A stretch of DNA of 64,000 nt from Typhlomys cinereus (taxonomy: Eukaryota > Chordata > Mammalia > Rodentia > Platacanthomyidae): positions 7,334,709 to 7,398,708 of the forward strand of contig JALPQD010000075.1 in assembly GCA_023101885.1 (NCBI GenBank). The letters run 5' to 3'. Below, one piece after another: positions 1 through 9,867 of this stretch; position 1 is the first letter of the stretch, and every line of letters begins with the position of its first letter. The notes beneath the pieces are model-generated. The model made no database searches. It worked only from the letters and a program-made list of their open reading frames with translations, and was not told the DNA's origin. Position numbers and translations under genes: made by a program.

Positions 1-751
1 AGAGACCCATCCCAGCGTAGCTGCTCTAACCCTGCCTCATTTTCCCATAAACCTATTTGAGAATTCAGACTGTCTGGGGTAAGGGGCGATGATTCGATCT
101 GGCTGTCCTGCTGAATCGGGACGAAGAAAATAAGTGCAGTCTGATATCCTCATCTATGGAATGCTGGGATGGTCTAGAGGTCTTTATAGATGGCCCTATT
201 ACTTTAAGGTCCTTTAAAAGGACAAAAACAGGTTAAACTTTCAAGTCTACACAAGGACTAGACCATTGTAATTGGGAAGGCACATGAGATAAACCAAACA
301 AGCTCAGCAGTCTTGCTGTGGGTACAAGCAAGCAGGAGTTAGTAAAAGAACACATTTACAAGGTGTAAAAGCCAAGGAGACTTTTTTCTCTGGCTACTGT
401 AGATCATATTTTAAAACCTGTCCGAAACAATGCGAACTGATTCTTTGTACAGAGCAATCTAAATTATCTTTCTTTTTTATTCTGAAAAATAAAGCAACAT
501 AAGTCTTTTTCTTTTGGGGGGCCAAAGGGATGTAGCACCATTTCTCTGATCTAGCTGAAAAGCCAGCATTGATTAGCTAGAGCGCTTTTTCTTCTGTCTC
601 TGGAGCCACACCTGGATTTTGTTGTTTTCTTAGTTTATTACTTCTTAAGTTTGCCATTGCTTTTTCTCTCTGTCAAGCACTGAGTTTAACTTTAGGCAAC
701 CTTTTAGTACAAGGGAAAAACTTTATTAAACTTTTTGCCGACCTATGTCTC
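1..751. other. No recognisable gene; unassigned sequence past the RTN4 retrocopy
   Basis: No open frame of interest on either strand and no match I recognise. The sequence directly follows the 3' end of the RTN4-like homology on the minus strand. It does not resemble the RTN4 3' untranslated region as I recall it, and there is no poly-A tract at the junction. It could be retroviral or other repeat sequence. Confidence 0.4.
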
Positions 752-1415
752 TGGTTTTAATTCTATAGCTGCTTTGTGCTTCAATCCAGGAATTTTGCTT
801 GGATTTTAGGCATAGCATCTTTAACCTTCTTGCTTGCAAGTCCTAGGTAATGACCTACCTACACCTGATGTCACTCATAAATAACAGGAATATTGAAGAG
901 TGAAATCAGCTAAAATCAGTGGTGTCAGACCGTTGAACAAGGCACCAACATAAGTAAACATCCATATTAACACTGCAAACTTTAGAGAATCAACTAAATC
1001 ATCAACTAAGAAAAGGCACCTGAGTTCTTTTATGGTGCAGTTCACATGACTGAGAGCAGAATTATGGTACTTCTGAATTAATTTCTCGGATATAGCAACA
1101 TCAGATTCCAAATATGCCCTGAATGGGTGGCCTTCATCTGATTTCTGGATTGCTTGGGTCATACCCTTATATACTCTAAAGCTGATAGTCACAAAGAGCA
1201 GGGCCAAGGCAATGTATGCCGTCACACTCACGATGCTGAATACTGTCAAGGAAAGCAGCAGGAACAAGCTGGCGTCAAACACCACTCCAGTTTTCTTAAT
1301 CTCTCTAGTAGAGGAAGTCAACAACCACGGAGCCCAATCCCCTGTGGCCAGGGTGGAGAGGGGTGCGACAGGGGCAGAAGGGGTCCAGGCGGGCTCGGCC
1401 TGGGGGCTCACGACA
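752..1415 (-). pseudogene. RTN4: RTN4 (Nogo) retrocopy fragment, disrupted
   Basis: Reading the minus strand, the protein of the open stretch 1426-875 contains the reticulon homology domain: the IKKTGVVF start, the first long hydrophobic segment (LFLLLSLTVFSIVSVTAYIALALL), the 66-residue loop with EGHPFRAYLES, and the second hydrophobic hairpin around DDLVDSLKFAVL. Upstream it carries the proline-rich exon 1 text (VSPQAEPAWTP) joined directly to the reticulon domain, as in the spliced short Nogo-B form, so this is a cDNA copy and not a gene. A frameshift lies between the exon 1 part and IKKTG, a TAG replaces a Trp codon in the ancestral frame, and a second shift near position 890 ends the open frame. 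Nucleotide similarity continues to the normal C-terminus near 760. Both ends are internal: it begins inside exon 1 and stops near the stop codon without 3' UTR or poly-A. The family is an ER-shaping membrane protein; this copy cannot encode it. Confidence 0.9.
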
Positions 1416-1429
1416 GCCTGCGGCAAAAC

Positions 1430-4400
1430 GTAAATTACCTAGGAAAGAATGTTTAGCACCTGTCCCTGGGCGTTATTGTGACATACCAAGAAATTCTTAG
1501 CATCTGCCCATGGGGTTACAGTGACCTTCCCCAGGGAACAGGCTTTAGGCCTGAACTGGGAAGAAACACCAAGACCTGACAATTTTTATATTTTTTAGCC
1601 ATGTCTTTTCTCCAGAAATGTTTCCTTGAAATAATATCTTATCAGGTTGGAATCTTATCCATCAGAATGGTTGGATAAGGATGCAGCATTTAGGGTCTTT
1701 AAACTGCAGACTTTTGTTACATGCTATCTGGCATTTTCTGTAATCCATGATTTTCTCTTTTAATACCTTTGGTGCGTCTAAAACCAGAGTTACGTGGATG
1801 ACTTTATAACAGTGTTAAAATACTTTATTCTATTAAGCCTAAACCTTGAATATTCGGGCACTCAGGCATGTAAACAAAGGAATGCCTAAAAAGCATCACT
1901 ATTAAGCATATAAGGAATCTCAGTAGTTACTTTGTGAGTGCAATGAGCCTGTCATTTTCTTGATCTTAAACATTTTAGTAAAATCAAAAGTTGACAAAAG
2001 CCTATGAAGGAAGTTGAGCACTAGAATTTTGTGCTCCCTAGTCCATTAACAAAGAGGCTTCCATTTGCATGTTAAACCCAAGGTTCTCACGAGATGCTCA
2101 ACCTGGCACTTTTTGGGCTTCCTTTTGCTGGATATCAGTGGCAAACTCCTTTTTCCCATCGGAGGGAAGCTAAGAGCTTTAGGCCATTACATTGATCTCC
2201 ACCGGGGTGTTTGACTCCTGGGCCCTGGGGTTCAGGGGGCAATCTTTCCTCCAGTGGAAATTCCCATGTTTGGGACATAGGCCATATGAAAGCTTTCTGT
2301 GCTCACAACAGTCTCAAAGCGCCCAGTCTGGTCATATTCGAAGCATCTTTTTCCACCTTTCCCCTGTCGGGAGGGGTCCTGGGTTGATCTGCTTGGGGTG
2401 CCTGTTTAACCTATCCCCTAAGGCAAATGTCAAGTTCTGATTCCTTTGCTTTCTGGTTCTTCCTCTTTCTTTTCTCTTTTTATACTAAGTCCTAGGTCAC
2501 CTGTCCTATTTTTAAAGTCCTAGGACAAACAGAAACAAATGATTCTACCTCCAAGACAGAAATGAAAGCTTCCTGATGGTGCCAACCTCTCCCTTACAGA
2601 TGATGGGGACCTATTTCCCTCAACAGATGAGAGCCCTGTTGTCCTCCACATGAGAGTTTACTTCCTCCTGACAGATGAGGACTTTGGCTGACATGGAAGC
2701 TAAATGAAATTCCTGTCTGTTTCACCTTAGTCTTGAGGGCATTGGGAGGCAAAGCTTTTCCTGAGCTACTAGCTGGTATTTTTGGTACAAATGTTTATAG
2801 CCTCTTAACTTTCTAGTTGGATGGTATTATAATTTAAAGATCTTTCTGGGGTAATTTCTTGTCTAAGATGTATACAGAACATGTCCAAGAATACAAGTTG
2901 ACTCTCTCAGCACTCAACCCGATGTCACTCATGGTCAGGGGAGCCAGAGTCACACCCAACAACACTAAAAGGGGAGAGTCCACGGTCCACACATGTCTGA
3001 AGCTTCTTTCATTTCCTATGTTATTTAAACTGTATGGTCATTGTCTCAGACATGAAGCATTTTCCTTACAGGGCAAACATTTTTAGGAATTTCCTTTCAT
3101 TGATTAACAAGAGCTAAAGTTACATTGATCCCCACTGTACTACGTAGACCAAGAGCTAGAGTCACATTGATCCCCATCACATGACGCAGACAGACAAAGG
3201 TTGGGAATCCCTCCAGGAGAGATCATTCAAGTACCAGTCTGGCCACACTCTTTGCAGAGTCATGGGTGATAACTTAGCCATACTGGGTTCAGCGGTTTCG
3301 TGACTTGCGATCGGATTCTAATCCGATCCCACCCTAGACCGTATGTTATCACCATGGAAACGCAGAACTGGCCCAATCGAATCCCGTGGCTTTAAGAGAT
3401 CTTAGGGATCTCGCCGTGGGACTACAAACTCGAGCACAGAGGTGTTACAGGTTTCCCACCTCAGGCCGACATTCATTCACACATTCATACAGAGGTCAAA
3501 ACATTCCCTCCCTCATTTTGCAGGTGCCCTTTTCCTCCCCCTCCCGGAGAGACCTGTTCCAAAAGGTGAGTAGAGGTTGGTTTAACAGCTGGCCTTGAGT
3601 CTGCTATTCTAAGCTGCAGCTGAGGTGGCATCATCGGGCGGGGCCTCGGTTCCTCCTGTTGGTCTGATGCTGAGCAGAACCCTGCTCTCTGGGAACCCAC
3701 TTCCCAGGGAGCAGATGAGGGCCCGGTTAGGGCTGCTGTCTTACTTAGTCAAAACAAACACTTAAAATAATTCTTAATTTCTAATTTTTGAGGCTCAATG
3801 CCTTTTCTTTTATGACATTTCCTTTCACCATCATTTCTAATTTTTAGTCTTCTCATAACTCTAACATCCCACAAATCTTCACAACATACTTTAACATTCT
3901 TTTTAAGTAACCAACTCATAAAACTCCTGCATATACTTTAACTCTCTAGGTAAGATAGCTCATCCCATAAACCCTTCTTTTAAATCCTTCTTTTAAACCT
4001 CTTGCACATCTAACTATCATACATATTTTCTTTCATACTTGATGGTTTTCTGTTGTTTACCCTTTAAAAAAATGTCCTTTAAAAGAGGCAATAACAGTAG
4101 ACCTCATCTTAAAAATCATTATATCCCAATTAAGTTAGCAAGATTGTAACAGAACACAGGAGTACACCTGGAAACAGGAAATTAGCATACATACCAGGAG
4201 AATGAAGAAATTCCAATGAATTTCTCAGAAATCAGTTTTCCTTTCTGGTTGCTAGATATGTTGGTATTACATATGGAAAAACAAACTTTTAAAGGAATTA
4301 CAAAAGTGATGTTATTAGATCCTAGGTAAAATCACAATATCATCTTTTGTGAAGCTTCATAGAAATCAAGATAAAACAAAATATTTTAGTCAGTACGTAC

Positions 4401-4747
4401 TCAGGCCTTTTATGTTGTTCTTAAGTGTGCACGTGCATTTAAATTGAGCATGCCAAATAATAAAGAGTCAAAAAAACCAAGATGTAATTATAAGCGCGCA
4501 ATAATTTGAAATGGCCATAGCTGTGTTATTTTGAAACATAAAACACACCTATTATGGAAAACCCAGATAACTAAGCAAATCAAAACACTTAAAGTAACTC
4601 TTAAAATGAGATCATCATAAACACAGCACAAAAAACGACAGACAGTTCTTCTGGCCCCTCCAGTACAGGGGGGGCAGGGGCTCTCTTAAAACAAACATTT
4701 GCCGCCCTAGAAAGTGGGCCATTCATCAGAACAGAGGGTGGTAAACT
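1430..4747. other. AT-rich degenerate stretch, possibly decayed retroviral interior
   Basis: No long open frame on either strand. Positions 3730-4620 are strongly AT-rich. On the minus strand, 2239-2277 reads as a decayed CCHC-like zinc-knuckle remnant (Cys, His, His-Trp, Cys-Pro spacing), which would fit a nucleocapsid region of the minus-strand gammaretrovirus, but this is weak. A 20-base palindrome sits near 3309-3328. A short near-duplication (GGGGATCAATGT) occurs near 3135 and 3170 on the minus strand. I cannot assign a family to most of this stretch. Confidence 0.4.
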
Positions 4748-4888
4748 TCATCCCCCAGGAGGCCGGCTGGTCTGGAAGGCCGGCCACTCTGAGCGGCAGA
4801 AAACCTGCCAGTTTCCTTTCCTGATTTCCCTAACGTCCGTCCGATGGTTGATAATCAAGTCAAGGGGCGTTGATTGAGTCTGTCCCAT
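4748..4888 (-). pseudogene. gag: Gammaretroviral gag start (matrix N-terminus), 46 codons
   Basis: A minus-strand frame starts with Met-Gly-Gln (the myristoylation-type start) and continues for 46 codons with the Cys-x3-Glu-Trp-Pro block expected in the gammaretroviral matrix domain before a stop at 4748. It lies about 660 bases downstream of a tRNA-Pro primer binding site on the same strand, the expected distance for gag in this group. The frame is also open upstream of the Met to 5188, but the Met-Gly-Gln start is the family start. Beyond the stop no capsid homology is visible, so the gene is broken early. Confidence 0.8.
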
Positions 4889-5109
4889 TATATATTGAAT
4901 TTCTTGAACACAGAAATACCCTAGAAACACAGAGAATGACACAAAGACGAACCCAACAATTATCTGCTGCACCGGGTCCCTACACGCTCGCTCGAGCGGT
5001 TTCTCTCCCGGGAAGAAAGTGAAAGTAAAAGAAGCCGGCAACAGAGGAGTCCGGAGGCCCGCTGCAGTTCGGGTACGTCCTCCTTCTCCGAAAAGTTTCA
5101 CCATGAGCT

Positions 5110-5306
5110 CAGTTGGGAATCCTTCTTCCAACTGCAGCTTACTCGACAGGGTTGGGCTCAATTGGGAATCCTTCTTCCAATTGCCCAAGCCTTATGGGGG
5201 AGTCCGGCTGGGAATCCTTCTTCCAGCCGTCATGAGCTCAGTTGGGAATCCTTCTTCCAACTGCAATCTTCCCCCGGGGGTCCGGCTGGGAATCCTTCTT
5301 CCAGCC
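5110..5306 (-). repeat. Five tandem leader hairpins with identical 11-nt loop and covarying stems
   Basis: On the plus strand the loop GAATCCTTCTT occurs five times, at 5117, 5166, 5212, 5246 and 5290. Each copy is enclosed by a perfect 6-7 bp stem, and the stem bases differ between copies while pairing is kept: CAGTTGG/CCAACTG (5110-5134 and 5239-5263), CAATTGG/CCAATTG (5159-5183), CGGCTGG/CCAGCCG (5205-5229), GGCTGG/CCAGCC (5284-5306). Copies 1 and 2 extend past a small bulge. The spacing is 34-49 bases. The array lies between the primer binding site and gag of the minus-strand gammaretrovirus, where packaging and dimerisation signals lie in this virus group. Compensatory change suggests selection on RNA structure; the function is inferred. 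Confidence 0.85.
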
Positions 5307-5545
5307 ACTACCCCCCTGCTGTCCCCAGGGGCGGACCGTCGTCCATCTCCCCCTGCGAGGTCTCGGGCACGTCTGCCCACCTCTCGACGGGTACAGCCCC
5401 AATTTCGTCCCACCTAGGTGGCCTGGAAAAGAAACTGACACGAGAGACCACAGACACAATGCACAATGCACAAGACACAGGACAATTCAGGAGCTCCACT
5501 TACCTCCAACCCTGGTCGTCGGCTCCTCCGAGTTGGGTCAGGGGC

Positions 5546-5563
5546 ATCCCGGACGAGCCCCCA
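5546..5563 (-). other. tRNA-Pro primer binding site of the minus-strand gammaretrovirus
   Basis: The minus strand reads TGGGGGCTCGTCCGGGAT, the 18-base complement of the 3' end of tRNA-Pro used as primer by many gammaretroviruses. It is separated from the CA end of the LTR by two bases, the usual arrangement. It fixes the orientation of the provirus: transcription runs toward lower coordinates. Confidence 0.92.
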
Positions 5564-5565
5564 TA

Positions 5566-6007
5566 TGTTGGAACCGAAGTTCCCTTTGGGCCCCTTACCC
5601 AGACCCCCGAAGGAGACACGAGGACCACCGGGTTGCTGTAAAGGCAAGAGGCAAGCTTTATTAAACTAGCGCGCCAGGACCGTCTCCCTGCTCAGGCAAA
5701 AGAGAACGGCCCCGACTGGATTTGGGGCAAGGTTTTTATAGGAAAGCAACTGCCTTGAGCAAATACATTCTGTAAAAATTTCCACTACACACAAGGAAGT
5801 TGAGTCAGTTCACAGATGTTCTGGCCGATAACCTCCACTGGGCAGTTCCCGGCACGCCCAGGGGGAGAGGTCCAAAGGGCGAGGCATGCAGGCAGGCAGG
5901 CAGGTTCTGGTCAGCACGTCCGCAGTGAGTTGGCGCCGGCGGGAGATTTGAATTTTGCGCCGGCGGGAACTTGGGCCTCACAGCGGGAACCTGGGTTCCA
6001 CACCACA
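5566..6007 (-). mobile_element. Gammaretrovirus-type 5' LTR
   Basis: The element is 442 bp and in minus orientation begins TGTGGTG...GGAACC and ends ...GGTTCCAACA, giving short inverted TG/CA termini. In the minus sense it carries a TATA box (CTATAAAA, at 5732-5740 plus coordinates) and AATAAA (5657-5662), spaced as in a U3-R-U5 structure. The U3 has CCGCCGGCGC-type GC stretches. The outer edge at 6007 abuts betaretroviral gag sequence exactly, so this provirus integrated into the plus-strand element. A partner 3' LTR is not visible in the window, so the left side must be deleted, rearranged or beyond position 1. Confidence 0.88.
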
Positions 6008-7095
6008 AATTCCCAAGAACCTTCCTCTTTCTAAGGGGAAGAAATCACTGAGACTGGGGATGAATCTGATAATCAGAGAGATGGAGAAAGTCCCTCGGAG
6101 GAATCAGACTCCGAGGACACCCCACAGGTGGTCCAGAATCAACAATACCGCCACCTAAGTTTAAAACATTTAAAAGACTTGAAAGCAGCAATTTCTAATT
6201 ACGGCCCTACAGCGCCATTTACAGTAGCTTTACTAAAAAAACCTGAGTGAGTGCTGGCTTGTCCCAAATGACTGGCATCATCTGGCCCATGCCTGTCTAG
6301 CTGGCAGTGATTTTGTTCTTTGGAGAACTGAGTTTGCAGAAAATTGCAGAGAGATTGCCCACCATAATTCTCAAATGCCTAAGACTAAAAACTGGACCAG
6401 AGATAGACTTATGGGGCGCCCTCCATATGAAACTAATGAAATTCAAACACGTTTCCCTCCTGGCCTCCTGTCTCAGATTCAAAATGCAGGTCTCAAGGCA
6501 TGGAAAGGCTTCCCCCTAAAGAGTCCGCTACCACCTCCTTGGCTAAACTTCATCAGGGACCCGATAAGCCTTATAGTAATTTCATCAGCCGCCTCACAGA
6601 CGCGGCTGAATGGCTATTCAGTGGGGGAGAAAGCAAGAGTGCTTTTGTAAAACACTTAGCATTTGAAAATGCCAATCCTGCTTGTCAGGATACTATCCAC
6701 CCTCACCGGTCCTGTGACATCTCTGACTATATAAAACTGTGTTCAGGCATTGGCTCGGCTCATGCTATGGGCATTGCCATAGGAGTTGCCTGAAAGATTT
6801 TACCAAAGACAAAAATTGCTTTAATTGTAAACAACCTGGCCATTTTTTCGAAAACTGTATGGCACCTAAGGCCTCCTGCCTACTGCCTACAACACCCTGC
6901 CCTCGATGCAAAAGAGGAAAACACTGGGCCTCTGATTGTCGCTCAAAAGCTGATGCCCAGGGAAACCCATTACCACAAAAAAAAAAAAACTTCCAGAGGG
7001 GCCAGCCCCTTGCCCCAGCTCAGACAACTCAGGGACTCAACCCCGGGGCTATCAGGTTCTGTTCGTCCCTCAAACCAAAACATCCCAGCCAATAA
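6008..7095 (+). pseudogene. gag: Betaretroviral gag remnant (acidic p-region, capsid, nucleocapsid)
   Basis: Starting inside an acidic Ser/Glu/Asp stretch (6040-6120), the translation passes into capsid N-terminal text with YGPTAPF (about 6200-6220), then several stops, then an open stretch (6500-6793) holding the major homology region (QGPDKPYSNFISRL) and capsid C-terminus. A frameshift follows, and nucleocapsid is in the frame 6739-7095 with two zinc knuckles, C-x2-C-x4-H-x4-C at 6817-6858 and 6898-6939. Two knuckles fit betaretroviruses, whereas gammaretroviruses have one. The 5' matrix part is missing. Multiple stops and shifts mean no Gag is made. Confidence 0.85.
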
Positions 7096-7300
7096 AATTT
7101 CCACTTTCCACAGAACAACCTCAAACAACACAGGATTGGACCTTAGTCCCTCCACTGACTCAATATTAACCCGTGATATGGGAGTTCAAGTCCTACTCAC
7201 GGGCATATATGGCCCTTTACCCATTCTACCCTAAAAGGCCTCCATGTTTATCCAGGTATTATAGATTCTAATTATACAGGTTAAATAAAAATCCTTGCCT
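7096..7300 (+). pseudogene. pro: Retroviral dUTPase (pro frame) fragment
   Basis: The frame ending at 7234 includes the dUTPase core text TGLDL and the stretch MGVQVLLTGIYGPLP, then a stop; similarity to the next dUTPase motif (PGI-D--YTG) continues in another frame to about 7290. dUTPase ahead of protease in the pro frame is a betaretroviral trait. No Asp-Thr/Ser-Gly protease active site follows, because a deletion joins this fragment directly to the end of RNase H. Confidence 0.75.
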
Positions 7301-8287
7301 ACTCTAACAAGGGACCCCTATGTCAGGGGAACGACCTTGTCGACCAGGCCACACAAAAACCTTCCCTGACTTCCTCTCTAATTGCGCTTCCCTTTAAACA
7401 ACAAACATTTACTACATCGCTCACCCCTCTTCAACAGGCACAACAGGCTCATAACCTCCATCATCTCAATTCCCGCACCCTTCGCTTAAGATACAAAATA
7501 TCTAAAAAACAGGCCAGAGAAATTGTCCGTAATTGCAAAGCCTGCCTGTCTTTTCTCCCTGAACCCCATATGGGAGTTAATCCTAGGGGACTTGTGCCAG
7601 GCGAACTTTGGCAAATGGATGTCACCCATTTTAAAACATTCGGGAAAAACAAATATATTCATGTCACCATTGACATCTTTAGTGGTTTTATTTATGCAAC
7701 TCCCCAAACGGGAGAGGCCACAAAACATGTTATTAACCACCTTATAGCCTGTTTTTTCAGTCATGAACTGTCCTAGAGTCATCAAAACTGACAATGGCCC
7801 AGGATTTAAAGCCTTCTGTGCTCAATTCAACATTAAACACATCACGGGCATCCCATACAACCCCCAAGGCCAAGGCATAGTTGAAAGAGCCAATCAAACC
7901 TTAAAAAATATGCTTCAAAAACTACTATCTAACGGGGGAATTCTTTACTCCCCCCTAAACCACAGAACCCTGCTAAACCATGCATTATTTGTTTTAAACT
8001 TCCTTACCTTTGATGAACAACAACAATCTGCAGCTGACAGGCTCTGACATCCCTCCACGGCTGATGACTATGCTCAGGCAATATGGAAAGACCCCATTGA
8101 TAACAAATGGCATGGGCCTGATCCTGTGCTCATATGGGGAAAGGGCCACGCCTGTATATATAACAGACAAGCCAATAGCGCTCGATGGCTTCCAGAACGC
8201 TTTATTAAACCTTATACCCCTAACAAACCCCCTCAATCTTCCAAAATCATCACAACGCCTATTAATCAATCCCAGGGTGGCGCCTGA
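7301..8287 (+). pseudogene. pol: RNase H tail and integrase, frameshifted and stopped
   Basis: The text GNDLVDQAT near 7330 is the end of RNase H. Integrase follows with the His-His-Cys-Cys zinc site (HNLHH around 7450 and C-x2-C near 7540), the first catalytic Asp in WQMDVTHF (about 7618), the second in KTDNGPGF (about 7790) and the Glu in IVERAN (about 7885). The second Asp and Glu are separated by 30 residues instead of 35, so a small in-frame deletion damages the active-site region. A frameshift lies near 7745-7765, a TGA interrupts at 8045-8047, and C-terminal homology (WGKGHACIYN, WLPERFIKPY) continues in frame to 8287. No integrase can be produced. Confidence 0.85.
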
Positions 8288-8319
8288 GAAGACTCTCTTC
8301 TTTTGTCTCCACAGAAAAA

Positions 8320-9867
8320 ATGAACATCTATCTTCAGCCACCTTGGACCCTGTTCGCCGTTCTGCTTATCCTACCTGTCGGAGAATCTGGCCCCTATCAA
8401 CTATGGAACTATACATGGGTAATAACCAACCAAGCAGGTGACGTAGCTAGCTCCTATTCTCAGATTGCATCCTCCCCACCTTGGCCCAGTCTTGAAGTAG
8501 ATCTTTGCAAGTTAGCTTTAGGAGCTGACCCCTCCTGGGGAACTCCAGACCACTACCTACCTCAACCAAAGCCCGTCAATACTCAAACCCGCTACAGTAC
8601 GGTTCCTGGGTGTTATAACCTCTGGGCTCGATCTTTTCTAACCATGGCCCCCATCTATGTCTGCCCAGGCACCCACCGAGATCGCTCCTGGAATACTCGG
8701 TGCGGTTATTCCACTGATTATTACTGTGCTTCCTGGTCCTGTGAAACCACTGGAGATACTTATTGGAAGCCTAGTTCCTCTTGGGACTATATAACTGTTA
8801 AAAGAAAAAACCCTCCTCCATACAAATTAAATTCCGGACCAGTTCCCGTTAACTTTGCTTGTCAACAATGGTGTAACACCCTCCTCATTACCTTCACCCC
8901 CTCTGGCAAAAAACAATTATGGACTGACAGAGGATTCGAATGGGGCCTCCGTCTATATATTTCTGGCAGAAACCCTGGCCTAACCTTTAGAATCAAACTA
9001 TTACAAGAGCTCCCTAATCAACACAAGGCATCCATCGGACCAAATGCCCAACTACACCAACACCCCCCACGAACTCCACCCAATAGATACACCCCTACTC
9101 CCAACACCCCTTCCCTTACGCATTCCTACTTCCAACCTACCATTCCTAATGGTCCTATGTCCTCCACAAACCTCATCCTGTCTGTTCTTAATGCTTCGGT
9201 CGCTGCCTTAATGCACCAAAATGATTCCACCTATAAAGAATGTTGGATGTGCCTCTCAGCAAACCCTCCTTTTTATGAAGGAATAGCCTTTATTGACAAT
9301 CTTACTTATACGAATGACAGCAATCAATTATCGTGGGACACTGTCGAGCTCACTGTCACTGATGTCTCTGGAATAGGAACCTGTCTCCTGGGCAAAAATA
9401 TGATTCCCCCCGTTCAATTGACAGACATATGTAATGACACCTTGGTTGTCAATTCTCAGTTCATGTACTTACAAGCCCCTGCTCATAGTTACTTGGCCTG
9501 CTCTACAGGCTTAACCACTTATATTGAGACTTCCAAATTTCTACAGGTACGTGACTATTGTGTGTTGGTGCGACTGTTTCCCAAACTCACCATTTATGAC
9601 CCTAACGAGTTCCTTACATTCTGGCAAAGGGGTACAGACCCCCATTCTCGCCATAAGAGAGAGCCTATATCTGCTGTAACTCTAGCTGTCCTTATCGGTC
9701 TTGGCCTTACTGGAGCAGGCACTGGTATAGCATCCCTCGCTACCTCCCAACATCAATATAACCAGCTTAGCATGGCCATTGATAATGACATTAGAGAGAT
9801 AAGAGACAGCCTCCGAAATCTCAAAGACTCACTGGCATCCCTCTCTGAAGTAGTTTTACAAAATTGA
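8320..9867 (+). CDS. env: Gamma-type retroviral envelope ORF, truncated in TM (515 aa)
   Basis: The first 23 residues form a hydrophobic signal peptide after MNIYLQPPW. The surface subunit is Cys- and Trp-rich, has a proline-rich hinge near residues 245-275, several N-x-S/T sites and a CWxC isomerase-like motif at residues 308-311. A furin-type RHKR site is at 444-447 (9649-9660), followed by an Ala/Gly/Leu-rich fusion-peptide-like segment and a heptad region. A TGA at 9865-9867 ends the ORF within the transmembrane subunit. As it stands, the product would have a signal peptide and full surface subunit but no membrane anchor. It overlaps no other gene and is followed by the 3' LTR. Transcription would need another promoter because the 5' LTR is missing. 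Confidence 0.85.
   Translation: MNIYLQPPWTLFAVLLILPVGESGPYQLWNYTWVITNQAGDVASSYSQIASSPPWPSLEVDLCKLALGADPSWGTPDHYLPQPKPVNTQTRYSTVPGCYNLWARSFLTMAPIYVCPGTHRDRSWNTRCGYSTDYYCASWSCETTGDTYWKPSSSWDYITVKRKNPPPYKLNSGPVPVNFACQQWCNTLLITFTPSGKKQLWTDRGFEWGLRLYISGRNPGLTFRIKLLQELPNQHKASIGPNAQLHQHPPRTPPNRYTPTPNTPSLTHSYFQPTIPNGPMSSTNLILSVLNASVAALMHQNDSTYKECWMCLSANPPFYEGIAFIDNLTYTNDSNQLSWDTVELTVTDVSGIGTCLLGKNMIPPVQLTDICNDTLVVNSQFMYLQAPAHSYLACSTGLTTYIETSKFLQVRDYCVLVRLFPKLTIYDPNEFLTFWQRGTDPHSRHKREPISAVTLAVLIGLGLTGAGTGIASLATSQHQYNQLSMAIDNDIREIRDSLRNLKDSLASLSEVVLQN

Noticed and set aside
3309..3328. 20-base palindrome (GATCGGATT/AATCCGATC)
   Set aside because: No partner sites or context; one such palindrome is expected by chance or as remnant of a repeat.
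5110..5306. CRISPR-like direct repeats
   Set aside because: Repeats are regularly spaced but the context is a retroviral leader in a mammalian genome; spacers are unequal and the stems vary.
7763..8047. Functional integrase
   Set aside because: Frameshift before this segment, a shortened Asp-Glu spacing and a stop at 8045-8047.
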